A stretch of 64,000 nucleotides of DNA, taken from IMG/VR virus record IMGVR_UViG_3300050120_000152, positions 62,001-126,000 of that record. One strand, written 5' to 3'. Position numbers and translations under genes: made by a program. Numbering within the stretch: position 1 is the first letter of the stretch; each line of letters begins with the position of its first letter. This DNA comes from a virus. Shown one piece after another: positions 16,723 through 25,480 of the stretch. Under the pieces are notes generated by a model that was given only the letters and a program-made list of their open reading frames with translations, was not told where the DNA came from and did no database searches.

Positions 16723-17330
16723 AGAAAGTAAAAGCCGTAGTATTTGATGCATATGGTACCATTGTAAAAATTGGGAAAAAGACTAAACCACTAAATCCAT
16801 ATAAAATGATTTCCGGTAATATTAAAAATCATGGTTACAATCCTGTAACCATGGAGTTATCATTGAAAGATTATGATGAAATAATGCAAGGTAGTTCAGC
16901 CTATATAGATAATTATATTGAAGCTGAGATTGCTCTTCAAAAAGAAATTAAGTCTATCAAACCGTTCCCAGAAGCTATGGATGTAATGAAAATATTAAAG
17001 AAACATGGAATTAAAATTGCAGTTTGTTCTAATTTAGCACAACCATATGCACAGCCGATCATTGACATTTTTGGTGATGTAGTAGATGAATATGTTTGGA
17101 GTTTCAACACATTTGCTAAACCTGATATTCGAATTTATCAAATTGTAGAAGAGCGACTTGGATTACTAGGTAACGATATTCATATGATCGGAGATAGTTA
17201 CATCAATGATTATATGACGCCCAAAGAATTTATGGGTTGGTCGGCAACATTTTTGGATAGAACTGGCGGTGATGCTGGGCATCCATCGGTGTCACGCCTT
17301 AATTCTATTTTTCTGGATATTCAATTATGA
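16719..17330 (+). CDS. HAD-family hydrolase
   Basis: 203 aa. VVFDAYGTIVKI has the nucleophile Asp in the form DAYGT used by haloacid-dehalogenase type II enzymes; AVCSNLAQPYA (motif II) and FAKPDIRIYQIV with MIGDSYINDY (motifs III and IV) complete the set. Substrate unknown. Overlaps genes on both sides by 4 nt. Confidence 0.82.
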   Translation: MKKVKAVVFDAYGTIVKIGKKTKPLNPYKMISGNIKNHGYNPVTMELSLKDYDEIMQGSSAYIDNYIEAEIALQKEIKSIKPFPEAMDVMKILKKHGIKIAVCSNLAQPYAQPIIDIFGDVVDEYVWSFNTFAKPDIRIYQIVEERLGLLGNDIHMIGDSYINDYMTPKEFMGWSATFLDRTGGDAGHPSVSRLNSIFLDIQL

Positions 17331-18349
17331 CAACTATATTAATCATAACCGACGCATTTTTGCCGCAGGTAAACGGGGTTGTAACTACTTTCATTAATAC
17401 TATAAAAGTATTAGAACAGGAAGGTTTTGTAGTAGATGTTATATCACCATCATTATTTAAAACGATTCCCTTAATTGGTTATAGAGAAATCAGAATTGCC
17501 ATCAATCCATGGATAGTCGGCAAATTGATAGAAACTATAAACCCCGATCATATCCATATTGCTACAGAAGGCCCAATAGGTTTATTTGCTGGAATTTATT
17601 GTCGAAAAAAAGGTTACCAATTTTCTACATCGTATCATACAAAAATGCCAGAGTATATCAAGGAAAGATATAAAGTTATACCAGTAAACTTTAGTTACAC
17701 TTATATGAAATTTATTCATCGCGGATCATCTAATATTTTAGTTACTACTGATTCTATGAAAACCGAACTGCTTAAACAGGGGTTTAAAAATAAAATAACT
17801 GTATGGGGTCGAGGGGTTGATACTACAATTTTTAATGATACAGGTAGAATACCACATAAAAAACTGTCACTACTATATGTAGGACGAATATCTATCGAAA
17901 AAAATATTAAGGCATATCTTGATATGCCTGTAGATGCAGTAAAATATGTAGTAGGTAATGGCCCTCTGTTGGAGACTTATAAGAAAAATTATAAAAATGA
18001 TCCTAATATTATATTTGTTGGTGAAAAGAAGGGCAAAGAATTACAATATTATTATGTAAATGCAGATGTATTTGTATTTCCTTCAAAAACTGACACACTT
18101 GGAATTGTATTGCTAGAATCCATAGCATGCGGTACGCCTGTCATAGCTTATCCAGTTACGGGGCCAATTGACTGTATTACAGATGGTTTGACTGGAATAT
18201 TAAGCAATAATCTTGGTAATATTGAGATGCAGAAAGCAATATTGTTAGATAGACATAAAATATTTGAAATAGGTCAAACTCTTACATGGGAAAAGTGTAC
18301 GGACATTTTCAGAAACTCTTTGGTGAGAGCATTGAACTATCGTAAATAA
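17327..18349 (+). CDS. Glycosyltransferase, GT4 type
   Basis: 340 aa. The GT-B fold is shown by ITDAFLPQVNGVVTT at the N-terminus, LYVGRISIEKNI (start of the second Rossmann domain) and FVFPSKTDTLGIVLLESIACGTPVIAY, the E-x7-E region that binds the donor sugar nucleotide. It resembles diacylglycerol or phosphatidylinositol mannosyltransferase-like GT4 enzymes. It may modify cell envelope, phage DNA or a protein; no target can be read here. Confidence 0.88.
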   Translation: MTTILIITDAFLPQVNGVVTTFINTIKVLEQEGFVVDVISPSLFKTIPLIGYREIRIAINPWIVGKLIETINPDHIHIATEGPIGLFAGIYCRKKGYQFSTSYHTKMPEYIKERYKVIPVNFSYTYMKFIHRGSSNILVTTDSMKTELLKQGFKNKITVWGRGVDTTIFNDTGRIPHKKLSLLYVGRISIEKNIKAYLDMPVDAVKYVVGNGPLLETYKKNYKNDPNIIFVGEKKGKELQYYYVNADVFVFPSKTDTLGIVLLESIACGTPVIAYPVTGPIDCITDGLTGILSNNLGNIEMQKAILLDRHKIFEIGQTLTWEKCTDIFRNSLVRALNYRK

Positions 18350-18358
18350 TGAGTTGGC

Positions 18359-18387
18359 TTGACACTTTCCATCAATTGCGTTACAAT
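18359..18387 (+). promoter_or_regulatory. Promoter of the Nudix-AlkB operon
   Basis: TTGACA at 18359-18364, a 17-bp spacer and TACAAT at 18382-18387; the Nudix gene starts at 18419 after the ribosome site aaagga. Confidence 0.7.
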
Positions 18388-18418
18388 ATCTTTTGAATAA
18401 TAAAAAAGGATTAGTACA

Positions 18419-18838
18419 ATGGAAACGCAAATGGTTACGTCATGTGGAGTGTTGGTCAAGCATGCCGGGAAATATATTCTCGGTCATGCTACAGGTCGAA
18501 TTCATTTTGATATTTTTAAGGGTAGAATGGATGAAGGTGAAACTTATCTTCAGACAGCATTGCGTGAATGTCAAGAAGAATCGGGATTAATCTTTACAGG
18601 TGAAGCTATTCATGATCTAGGTTTACATGATTATATTAAGAATAAAATGCTGTATCTTTATATCGGTAAACTTGAAGAATTGGACATGTCAACGATGGCA
18701 TGCTCAACCTATTTTGATAATAATATTCTTGAAATGGATTATTACGAATCATTTGAATTTGATGAAATGCTTACCAAGATCGGTAAAAACATGCGTCGAA
18801 TTTTTCTTTCATTAAAAGATACTATTGAAGCTTATTGA
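18419..18838 (+). CDS. Nudix hydrolase
   Basis: 139 aa. The Nudix box is complete: GRMDEGETYLQTALRE followed by CQEESGL (about residues 36-58), containing the REx2EE core. The N-terminal SCGVLVKHAGKYILGHA strand pair is also typical. It would hydrolyse a nucleoside diphosphate derivative. It shares its mRNA with the AlkB-like gene, so removal of damaged nucleotides is plausible. Confidence 0.88.
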   Translation: METQMVTSCGVLVKHAGKYILGHATGRIHFDIFKGRMDEGETYLQTALRECQEESGLIFTGEAIHDLGLHDYIKNKMLYLYIGKLEELDMSTMACSTYFDNNILEMDYYESFEFDEMLTKIGKNMRRIFLSLKDTIEAY

Positions 18839-18846
18839 GAATTATT

Positions 18847-19389
18847 ATGTATACCTATATCCCAAATTTTATTGAAAATCCAGATGCAGTTTTGGATACT
18901 TTAGTCAATGACCTTGCATGGACTAGGCACGGTACTGTGCCGCGTTTGGAATATTATACCAGCAAACTCGGTTTACCATATTCTTACGGCGTAGCAGCCT
19001 ACGCCAGAGAGTATCCTTCACAAGCTTCTCATCCAACTATTGAATTGATCGAAAACAATCTTAATAAAGAAACTGGAGCCTCTTACGAGGTATGTTTCCT
19101 CAATAGATATGAAGATCAATCTGACCATTTAGGATGGCATGCAGATGATAGTCCAGAAATGGATGATACAAGACCAATCTGTATTGTAAGTTTAGGTGTT
19201 GAGCGTGAAATTTGGTTCAAACCACAAGGTGGTTCAGCAGATGATGTGTTCAAGTTGAAGCTTGGGCATGGTTCATTGTGTATTATGCCAGCCGGAATGC
19301 AAGATACACATTATCATAGAATTCCAAAGGCCAGCTTTTTGTGTGGTCGAAGAATTTCTTTAACTTATAGGGGCTATGTTGCACCATGA
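18847..19389 (+). CDS. AlkB-like alkylated nucleic-acid dioxygenase
   Basis: 180 aa. LGWHADDSPEM gives the HxD iron ligands (about residue 101), THYHRIPKA the distal His (about 156), and GRRISLTYRGY the Arg pair that binds 2-oxoglutarate. AlkB enzymes oxidatively demethylate DNA or RNA bases. I place the start at the ATG at 18847; the frame is also open to a TTG at 18835 overlapping the Nudix stop. Confidence 0.9.
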   Translation: MYTYIPNFIENPDAVLDTLVNDLAWTRHGTVPRLEYYTSKLGLPYSYGVAAYAREYPSQASHPTIELIENNLNKETGASYEVCFLNRYEDQSDHLGWHADDSPEMDDTRPICIVSLGVEREIWFKPQGGSADDVFKLKLGHGSLCIMPAGMQDTHYHRIPKASFLCGRRISLTYRGYVAP

Positions 19390-19655
19390 GAGAAATTACA
19401 CAAGAAGAGATAGATGCGGTTGTTGACGGAGCATTATTAATGATCGCTTCTCTTGGGCCATCAATATTTAATTTTTCAAACGTAAAGGTTACAGGAGAAA
19501 ATTTAGAAAATATGTGCTGTCTACTAAGAGTATTATCAACATGGAGAGTAGATATAACTGGTTATGAAATATGTATTTCACGATGTAAAACATGTTGTTT
19601 AGAAGATGGAATCGACCCTCAAGATATTTTATACGGTATGATACCGAAGGAATAA
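19386..19655 (+). CDS. Hypothetical protein with C-terminal Cys cluster
   Basis: 89 aa overlapping alkB by 4 nt. It has CC near residue 44 and a C-x3-C-x2-CC cluster (ISRCKTCCLE) that could bind metal. No family recognised. Confidence 0.65.
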   Translation: MREITQEEIDAVVDGALLMIASLGPSIFNFSNVKVTGENLENMCCLLRVLSTWRVDITGYEICISRCKTCCLEDGIDPQDILYGMIPKE

Positions 19656-19656
19656 T

Positions 19657-20085
19657 ATGGAAAATAATTTTTTGGGAACTTATAACTGTCCCATTTGTAC
19701 AAAATCTTCACCACATTCACATGATTTAATTAATCATTGGATTGGTGTGGATTTTGATAATACTCTTGCCTACGATAGTCCAACTAGACATGATCCATAT
19801 TCTTTGGGTGAACCCATAATAGAGATGGTAAATCGTGTGAAGGACTGGATAGCTAGGGGTTATACGGTAAAGATATTCACCGCTAGAATGTGTGATTTTT
19901 CTTATACCAGTAATCAATCGCGTGATGTAGACAACATGCGTTCTGTGCTTGAAGCATGGTGTTTAAAGCATATTGGTAAAGTAGTAGAATGTACTAATCA
20001 AAAAGATGGTGCTATGGAAGTATTATGGGATGATCGTGCTGTCAGGGTAGCATACAATATGGGTAAACCTGAACATACATCTTAA
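19657..20085 (+). CDS. HAD phosphatase with N-terminal zinc-like knuckle
   Basis: 142 aa. The first 25 residues have CPICTKSSPHSHDLINH, a possible Cys/His zinc site. VDFDNTLAYDSP is the HAD nucleophile motif (DxDxT), KIFTARM motif II, and VLWDDRAVRV the acidic motif. Small HAD proteins of this type often dephosphorylate nucleotides or nucleic-acid ends in phages. Confidence 0.78.
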   Translation: MENNFLGTYNCPICTKSSPHSHDLINHWIGVDFDNTLAYDSPTRHDPYSLGEPIIEMVNRVKDWIARGYTVKIFTARMCDFSYTSNQSRDVDNMRSVLEAWCLKHIGKVVECTNQKDGAMEVLWDDRAVRVAYNMGKPEHTS

Positions 20086-20090
20086 TAACA

Positions 20091-20126
20091 AAATGAAACG
20101 GGGAGCAATTGCTCCCCGTTTCATTT
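20091..20126. terminator. Bidirectional intrinsic terminator
   Basis: A perfect 16-bp stem (20091-20106 with 20111-20126), loop AATT, flanked by A and T tracts on both sides. It separates the convergent HAD and PhoH genes. Confidence 0.9.
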
Positions 20127-20127
20127 A

Positions 20128-20892
20128 TTAAATACCAGCCTCTTCGCATGCACAAATAAAAGATTTTACGAACCCACTACGTACAATATCATTTCTAGTG
20201 AATGATATGATATCTAATTCATCCATCAGATTAGCTACCTGCATAAATTTATCAAATCCACTGGGAGTTTTTTTATCATATAGAAGATCATTTTGACGAC
20301 GGTCACCAATCACAAAGATTTTACTATTTTTACCCACTCGTGTCATAACAGAAGTTATTTCCTCAATATTCATATTTTGTACTTCATCTACAATGATGAT
20401 AGCATTATCCCAAGTTAAACCTCTGATGAAGGTGGTTGGCATGAACTCAATTTTTCTAACAGCTTTCATGTCATCATATGAAGAAGCCTTGCCTAATAAA
20501 TCATGTAGAATATCTTTATAAGGTGCTTCAAACGGTGCCATCTTATCCTCTAACTCACCCGGCAATGCTCCCACATCTTTACCAGTACCCACATTCGATC
20601 TAACGATTATAATTTTATTTTGATTGTATTCTTTAGAAAGGATAGCATTTAAGGCAAGCCATAATGCAATATAGGTTTTTCCTGTTCCAGCTGAACCATC
20701 AGCAACAATATGGTTACCCATATAAAATGATTCTATCATAGTTGCTTGAGGATCATTTAGCGGTTTGATGTTCTTAATGTCTAAAACCGTCCACGATTTC
20801 TTTCTTGCGCCTTGTGTAATGGCAAAAACATTACTTTCGGTGAACTCTGGATTTTCAACTCTGGGTTTTCTGTGTGAAGCTTTTCTAGCCAT
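20128..20892 (-). CDS. phoH: PhoH-like ATPase
   Basis: 254 aa. VADGSAGTGKTYIALWLAL is Walker A (about residue 62), IIIVDEVQNM Walker B (about 164), and FVIGDRRQND motif III (about 195): a PhoH/SF1-like ATPase as found widely in phages. The cellular role is not settled; RNA metabolism has been suggested. The minus-strand start has a good ribosome site (ggagaaaatt). Confidence 0.9.
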   Translation of the reverse strand: MARKASHRKPRVENPEFTESNVFAITQGARKKSWTVLDIKNIKPLNDPQATMIESFYMGNHIVADGSAGTGKTYIALWLALNAILSKEYNQNKIIIVRSNVGTGKDVGALPGELEDKMAPFEAPYKDILHDLLGKASSYDDMKAVRKIEFMPTTFIRGLTWDNAIIIVDEVQNMNIEEITSVMTRVGKNSKIFVIGDRRQNDLLYDKKTPSGFDKFMQVANLMDELDIISFTRNDIVRSGFVKSFICACEEAGI

Positions 20893-20979
20893 ATAATTTT
20901 CTCCTAAAATTTATAATTGCTATATTAAAAATTGGGTTAGGTATCACATTAAATTATCTTACATAGGCAGACTCCTTCA

Positions 20980-21008
20980 TTGACATTAACCGAGGCTGAA
21001 TGTATAAT
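20980..21008 (+). promoter_or_regulatory. sigma70-like promoter in the phoH upstream gap
   Basis: TTGACA at 20980-20985, a 17-bp spacer and TATAAT at 21003-21008, a near-consensus promoter. It leaves a leader of roughly 95 nt before 21109. The 215-bp gap (20893-21108) also contains AT-rich sequence with no gene. Confidence 0.75.
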
Positions 21009-21108
21009 TTCGTGATTAAAATTACATGTTGGAAAAGAAAATTTTGACAAACTTGAGAATCCTTTCGATTTCAATAATATTTATGAATAACATAGAGTAA
21101 AACTAAAA

Positions 21109-21303
21109 ATGACAAACAAAACCTATATTTACGAAGGTAAAGAACATGTTCTAACTGGCCGTACTGCAACAAAACGATTACGCTCAGATAAGATAAAAAT
21201 ATTACATGAAATTCGGCCTGCCGATTTGGATTCTGATAAAAATGAATTTAACCAATGGATAGAAATGGATGATCTATTCGTAGTCGAAGATTTACCAGAA
21301 TAA
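21109..21303 (+). CDS. Small hypothetical protein
   Basis: 64 aa, charged, with TYIYEGKEHVLTGRTATK at the N-terminus and an acidic C-terminus (VVEDLPE). No family recognised. It is co-oriented with and 24 bp upstream of the 2H phosphoesterase. Confidence 0.6.
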   Translation: MTNKTYIYEGKEHVLTGRTATKRLRSDKIKILHEIRPADLDSDKNEFNQWIEMDDLFVVEDLPE

Positions 21304-21327
21304 ATATAAACAGATAACTATTAGGAA

Positions 21328-21843
21328 ATGAATGTGAAATTGGAAACCTTAAGTGAAGCATTAAAAGAAAGCCCAACACGCGGTACATATGTTGCTGTAA
21401 ATTTTTCAAAAGATACTGCCAAGCGAATAAAAGCTTTTATTAAAAAGTATAATATTCCTAACCCATTAGCAACCAACAAATTACATACGACTATCATTTA
21501 TTCAAGAAAATATTTACCCGAGTTTAAGACTCAGGGTAAATTGGATGAGCCGTGGGTAGGTAAGCCATCAAAATTAGAAATTTTTAAAAGTAGAGAAGGT
21601 AATAACTGCTTAGTGGTATTATTTACCTGTAAGGAAGCTGTTGCTCGCCATAAAGAAATAATGAAAGACCATGAAGCTACCTACGGTTTTCCAGAATTTA
21701 AAACACATTTTACATTGTCCTACGATTCTGGGGATTTCGACCCAGACTCTATCAAAAATCTTAAAGATGAACTTGGTGATATTGAAATTGTTGAAGAATA
21801 TACAGAAGATTTGAACTTGGATTGGGCTAAAAAATCCAGTTAA
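21328..21843 (+). CDS. 2H phosphoesterase, Acb1-like (anti-CBASS)
   Basis: 171 aa. Two HxT motifs define the 2H fold: KLHTTIIYSRKYLP (about residue 51) and KTHFTLSYDSGDF (about 129). The N-terminal VAVNFSKDTAKRI and NIPNP before the first motif, and the spacing, fit my recollection of T4 Acb1 (gp57B), which cuts cyclic nucleotide signals of CBASS immunity. 2',3'-cyclic phosphodiesterase or RNA-ligase activity of the wider LigT family is the alternative. Confidence 0.75.
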   Translation: MNVKLETLSEALKESPTRGTYVAVNFSKDTAKRIKAFIKKYNIPNPLATNKLHTTIIYSRKYLPEFKTQGKLDEPWVGKPSKLEIFKSREGNNCLVVLFTCKEAVARHKEIMKDHEATYGFPEFKTHFTLSYDSGDFDPDSIKNLKDELGDIEIVEEYTEDLNLDWAKKSS

Positions 21844-21909
21844 AGTAGGTTTGTGCGACACACTTTTTTTAGTACCATAAATAATTTTACAAATTATATG
21901 GAATAAAAA

Positions 21910-23094
21910 ATGTTTAAAACCAATGAATTAGAAATTATAAATGTAATTTACAATATTAAAAATAATGAGTCATCATACAAAAACAAAATAGCCCAGATTC
22001 AAAAAGTTATTTCTGACTATATCAATTCAAACCGATTAATCGTTAAAGTAGATTTTTTGGATAGGTACATAGAAGTTACTTATGGAATAACTTTAAAGCG
22101 TAGACAATCTACATTAGATTATCAAAATAATCCAGAATATAGAAAACTTGTATTAGAATCATCCTTCGATTCGGTGGCAGGCTTAGACGAAAACGATTGT
22201 TTTAATAAATTAGAAAACGATCAGTTTCCCCTTTATATCTGTATTGAAACTATGTTTACTTATACTATCGATTCCTTTAGTGATCAGAAAAATGGTCACA
22301 TTTTAGATCAAATATTAAACAATAATAGATATGAAACACGATTTGGTTTTGAGTTATTTGATAACGATAACTATAAACCTATAATTAGAAAGATTAACAT
22401 CAACGATTATTTAACATCGGATGATTTAATTAAACTTGATAATATAATTTCTGTTGTGGGCGTAGCCACTAAAGTATGTAATGATCTAATAGATAATCAT
22501 CTAATAGAACCTAAAAAATATGATGAAGATACAACTGCTAAAAAATATGATGAAGATACAACTGCTAAAAAATATGATGAAGATACAACGGCTATATTAG
22601 GCGAGGAACTTTACGATAGTACCTATGATACCAAAAAAGTTGTTCATACGGTGAATGAAATCAAATATTATGTCAGACAAGTTACCGGGTACGGTAATGA
22701 AGATATATTCATGAATTCATTAGATTTGAAGACCTATGAAGATGTTGATAAATTACAATGTATCAAGCAATTTTTGAGATTGGTGCATCTGATCATGTCA
22801 AAAATGGAATATAATTATGATTATTTGGGCAATATTAAAGACTTGCCGATTGGTGAGTTACATGCTGATGGACATTTCTGCCAAAATAGTAGATTGATAA
22901 AGATCATTGGCCGAGTGATAAAATCTACTATCATCTCCACGCGCGATCTAGAATATATTATCACATTGTATTCTGACAAATCATATGTTGTAGGGTTGGC
23001 TATTAAGCATACTGATGAAGTTAAGAAAGAACCTGAGATGATGACACTCAACAGAAGTGAAAACACTTTGAAAGAATATAGTCAGTTCGCCTAA
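21910..23094 (+). CDS. Hypothetical protein with triplicated acidic repeat
   Basis: 394 aa, no signal peptide or membrane segment. The middle carries three copies of the nonapeptide KKYDEDTTA (residues about 202-228), likely a flexible linker between two domains. The N-terminal part is rich in N, D, K and I, the C-terminal part has IKIIGRVIKSTIIST. No enzymatic motif seen. Confidence 0.75.
   Translation: MFKTNELEIINVIYNIKNNESSYKNKIAQIQKVISDYINSNRLIVKVDFLDRYIEVTYGITLKRRQSTLDYQNNPEYRKLVLESSFDSVAGLDENDCFNKLENDQFPLYICIETMFTYTIDSFSDQKNGHILDQILNNNRYETRFGFELFDNDNYKPIIRKININDYLTSDDLIKLDNIISVVGVATKVCNDLIDNHLIEPKKYDEDTTAKKYDEDTTAKKYDEDTTAILGEELYDSTYDTKKVVHTVNEIKYYVRQVTGYGNEDIFMNSLDLKTYEDVDKLQCIKQFLRLVHLIMSKMEYNYDYLGNIKDLPIGELHADGHFCQNSRLIKIIGRVIKSTIISTRDLEYIITLYSDKSYVVGLAIKHTDEVKKEPEMMTLNRSENTLKEYSQFA
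22513..22593 (+). repeat. 3 x 27-bp in-frame tandem repeat
   Basis: Three consecutive 27-bp units (22513, 22540, 22567), identical except for one synonymous change in the last (aca-acg), coding for a repeated nonapeptide. Recent slippage expansion is likely. Confidence 0.95.
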
Positions 23095-23098
23095 CCTA

Positions 23099-23155
23099 TT
23101 GCATTACATTTAGATTCCGTGTAGAATGACCATTCATTTCTACACGGAATTTTTT
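23099..23155 (+). promoter_or_regulatory. Promoter and hairpin overlapping, upstream of ligA
   Basis: TTGCAT at 23099-23104, a 17-bp spacer and TAGAAT at 23122-23127. The -10 lies in the left arm of a 13-bp hairpin (23114-23126 with 23138-23150) followed by T5, directly before the ATG at 23156. The hairpin probably terminates the upstream transcript. Confidence 0.7.
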
Positions 23156-25027
23156 ATGTCTGACATTGATGCCATCGTTGCCCAACTTGAAGTGTACGAT
23201 ATCGCCTATGATGATGGTGATTCACTCGTACCTGATGCACAATACGATGCTATGAAACGTGATGCATTCAAGCGATTCCCAACTCACCCATATTTTATGA
23301 CCGTAGGCGCTACCGTTCGTGGTGGTAAGGTTAAGCTTCCTTATACCATGGGGTCACTTGACCAAAAATACGAGGGTGAAATCGAAGATTGGGTTAAAAA
23401 GTATAGTCTGTATAATGAAGAAATTTGTATTAGTCATAAACTTGATGGTGCAAGTGGCATGGAACGTTATAATGGTGGAACATTTCAGATATCTTATAGT
23501 CGTGGTAATGGTGTGCTTGGTGCAGATAGTAGCCGCCATGTAAAGAATTTGCCAAGTAATCCCCAAACAATTTCTAAATTAGGTCATCTAACTGTTCGCG
23601 GTGAATTAATTGTTCGCAATGATACGTTCGAAAATCGTTATGCGGATGATTATAAGACCGCTCGTGCTATGGCATCTGGTTGCATGAATGCATCTAATAC
23701 GTCACAGAATAAATTGAACGATATTGATTTTATTATGTATAGTGTTGTTGACTGTGATCCAGAATTCGAAACGGTTTCACAATCAGCCTCTTTGGATATG
23801 CTTGAATTATTAGGATTTAAAGTTGTTCCTTATATTATTGTTAGGGGATCGGAATTGAATGATGATTTCCTTACTAAAACGTTGGCTAAAGCACGCGCAG
23901 ATTCGCCATATGAATTAGATGGTATCGTGTTGACTATCAACAAAAAGTCTGCACAAAAGAATTTATCGAATTCTTCCAGTTTGAATCCTGAACATTCTGT
24001 AAAATATAAAGTTTTGGATGCTGCTGCATTGATTGAAACGACAGTAGTTAAAGTCCATTATGAAATTAGTAAGAATGGATATCAGAAGCCTCGCGTGGAG
24101 ATTAACCCTGTTCAGCTATTCGGCACAACGGTAACGTTCGCCACGGGCTTTAATGGCCGTTACATTGTGGATAATAACATTGGATCGGGAACCAAAATCA
24201 AAATTACCAAAAGTGGATCAGTTATTCCATATATTGTAGAAATTGTTAAATCTACCGTCGCCGATGTTCCGTCTGGCGATTGGGATTGGAATGATAACAA
24301 GGTAGAAATGGTAGTTCGTGATCCACAGAATCATCCTGAAGTCATTTTTAAACAAGTATTGGACTTCTTTAATACACTGGAAGTTGATCTACTAAAGGAA
24401 GCATCTATCGAAAAGGTTATTAGCTATCTGAAGCTTAATAATTCTTCCTATGAAACCATTCTGTTCACTATGCTTAATTTGCTAGAAATGGAATGGGAGA
24501 AGATCATTGGCTCTAATGGTGCAAAAATCTTTGCCAGCTTGGAACGTCGATTGTCGTCCTTGACTCTTGCTAAATATTTGGGATCACTTAAATATTTTGG
24601 TACGGGGTTTGGAGTTCGCAAGGCTAAACTATTGTTGAAAAATCTTACGGATGAAAATGATGTATGGAAATTATCTGTCAATAGGATTGTGGATTTTGAA
24701 GGTTTCGATGTAAAGACTGCAACAAAGTTTATTGATGGCTTATATGATGCTAAGGCATTTGCTGACAAAATGAATTTGAAGTTTGTGCAGGAAAAGAAAA
24801 CTAATGAATTAGAACATTTGAATGTTGTATTCACTGGTTTTCGTGATAAAGAATTTCAAGAAAAACTTGAGAAATCAGGTGCCAAAGTTGGATCATCAGT
24901 GTCTAAAAAGACAACTCATGTGCTAACAGCAGAACCAAATTCTAGTTCAGGTAAGGCTGTCAAGGCTCGTGAGTTAGGTATTGATACTCTTTCGCTAGAT
25001 GAATTTAAAGAAAAATTTAATTTATGA
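23156..25027 (+). CDS. ligA: NAD+-dependent DNA ligase
   Basis: 623 aa. The adenylation motif is HKLDGASG (Lys about residue 100), followed by RGELIVRN, SPYELDGIVLTI and HSVKYKVLD, then the OB fold (ATGFNGRYIVDNN), HhH-like region and a C-terminal BRCT domain (VVFTGFRDKEF ... TLSLDEF). The Cys4 zinc finger normally between OB and HhH domains is not seen. Start taken at ATG 23156, after the T run of the hairpin; an ATG at 23126 lies inside the hairpin. NAD+ use connects it to the phage NAD+ genes. Confidence 0.93.
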   Translation: MSDIDAIVAQLEVYDIAYDDGDSLVPDAQYDAMKRDAFKRFPTHPYFMTVGATVRGGKVKLPYTMGSLDQKYEGEIEDWVKKYSLYNEEICISHKLDGASGMERYNGGTFQISYSRGNGVLGADSSRHVKNLPSNPQTISKLGHLTVRGELIVRNDTFENRYADDYKTARAMASGCMNASNTSQNKLNDIDFIMYSVVDCDPEFETVSQSASLDMLELLGFKVVPYIIVRGSELNDDFLTKTLAKARADSPYELDGIVLTINKKSAQKNLSNSSSLNPEHSVKYKVLDAAALIETTVVKVHYEISKNGYQKPRVEINPVQLFGTTVTFATGFNGRYIVDNNIGSGTKIKITKSGSVIPYIVEIVKSTVADVPSGDWDWNDNKVEMVVRDPQNHPEVIFKQVLDFFNTLEVDLLKEASIEKVISYLKLNNSSYETILFTMLNLLEMEWEKIIGSNGAKIFASLERRLSSLTLAKYLGSLKYFGTGFGVRKAKLLLKNLTDENDVWKLSVNRIVDFEGFDVKTATKFIDGLYDAKAFADKMNLKFVQEKKTNELEHLNVVFTGFRDKEFQEKLEKSGAKVGSSVSKKTTHVLTAEPNSSSGKAVKARELGIDTLSLDEFKEKFNL

Positions 25028-25476
25028 TATATCCGACACTATCAAAATCTAAAATGCCAATTATTGAAAATCCAAAATATGCATGGATGTATGGATTAAA
25101 GCCGGAAGGGTTTTGGTATAGTAAAGAAGAGCCACATTATCCTCAAGCTGAACATAGTGATGTGGAGCATTCATTAAAGCAGCAAATTTTAAATGCTTAT
25201 GATAATTTATTGAACGAAGATAGATTTAACCCGCATCGCAATGAATCATGGGATACTAATGAACATGTTATAACATATAGAGGATCATCTTGGTGCCGAT
25301 GCTGTACAAAAGAACAACAGTTTAATCAAGAGACTAGAAAAATTCTTATATCCATGGGTTCTCGGCAATACGTATTAAATGGCTGGGAATGGCCCGAAGG
25401 ATATCGACATTATATTGATGTACATAATATTGTTCCATCTAAAGAGTGGCTTGAAAATGTGCTAAATATATATTAA
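25024..25476 (+). CDS. Hypothetical protein
   Basis: 150 aa overlapping ligA by 4 nt. Rich in Trp, Tyr and His, with a Cys trio (WCRCCTKEQ). WMYGLKPEGFWYSKEEPHYPQ at the N-terminus. No family recognised. Confidence 0.7.
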   Translation: MIYPTLSKSKMPIIENPKYAWMYGLKPEGFWYSKEEPHYPQAEHSDVEHSLKQQILNAYDNLLNEDRFNPHRNESWDTNEHVITYRGSSWCRCCTKEQQFNQETRKILISMGSRQYVLNGWEWPEGYRHYIDVHNIVPSKEWLENVLNIY

Positions 25477-25480
25477 AGAG

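Noticed and set aside
22513-22593. CRISPR-like repe at array
   Set aside because: The three 27-bp copies are directly adjacent, in frame and without spacers; they lie in a protein gene.
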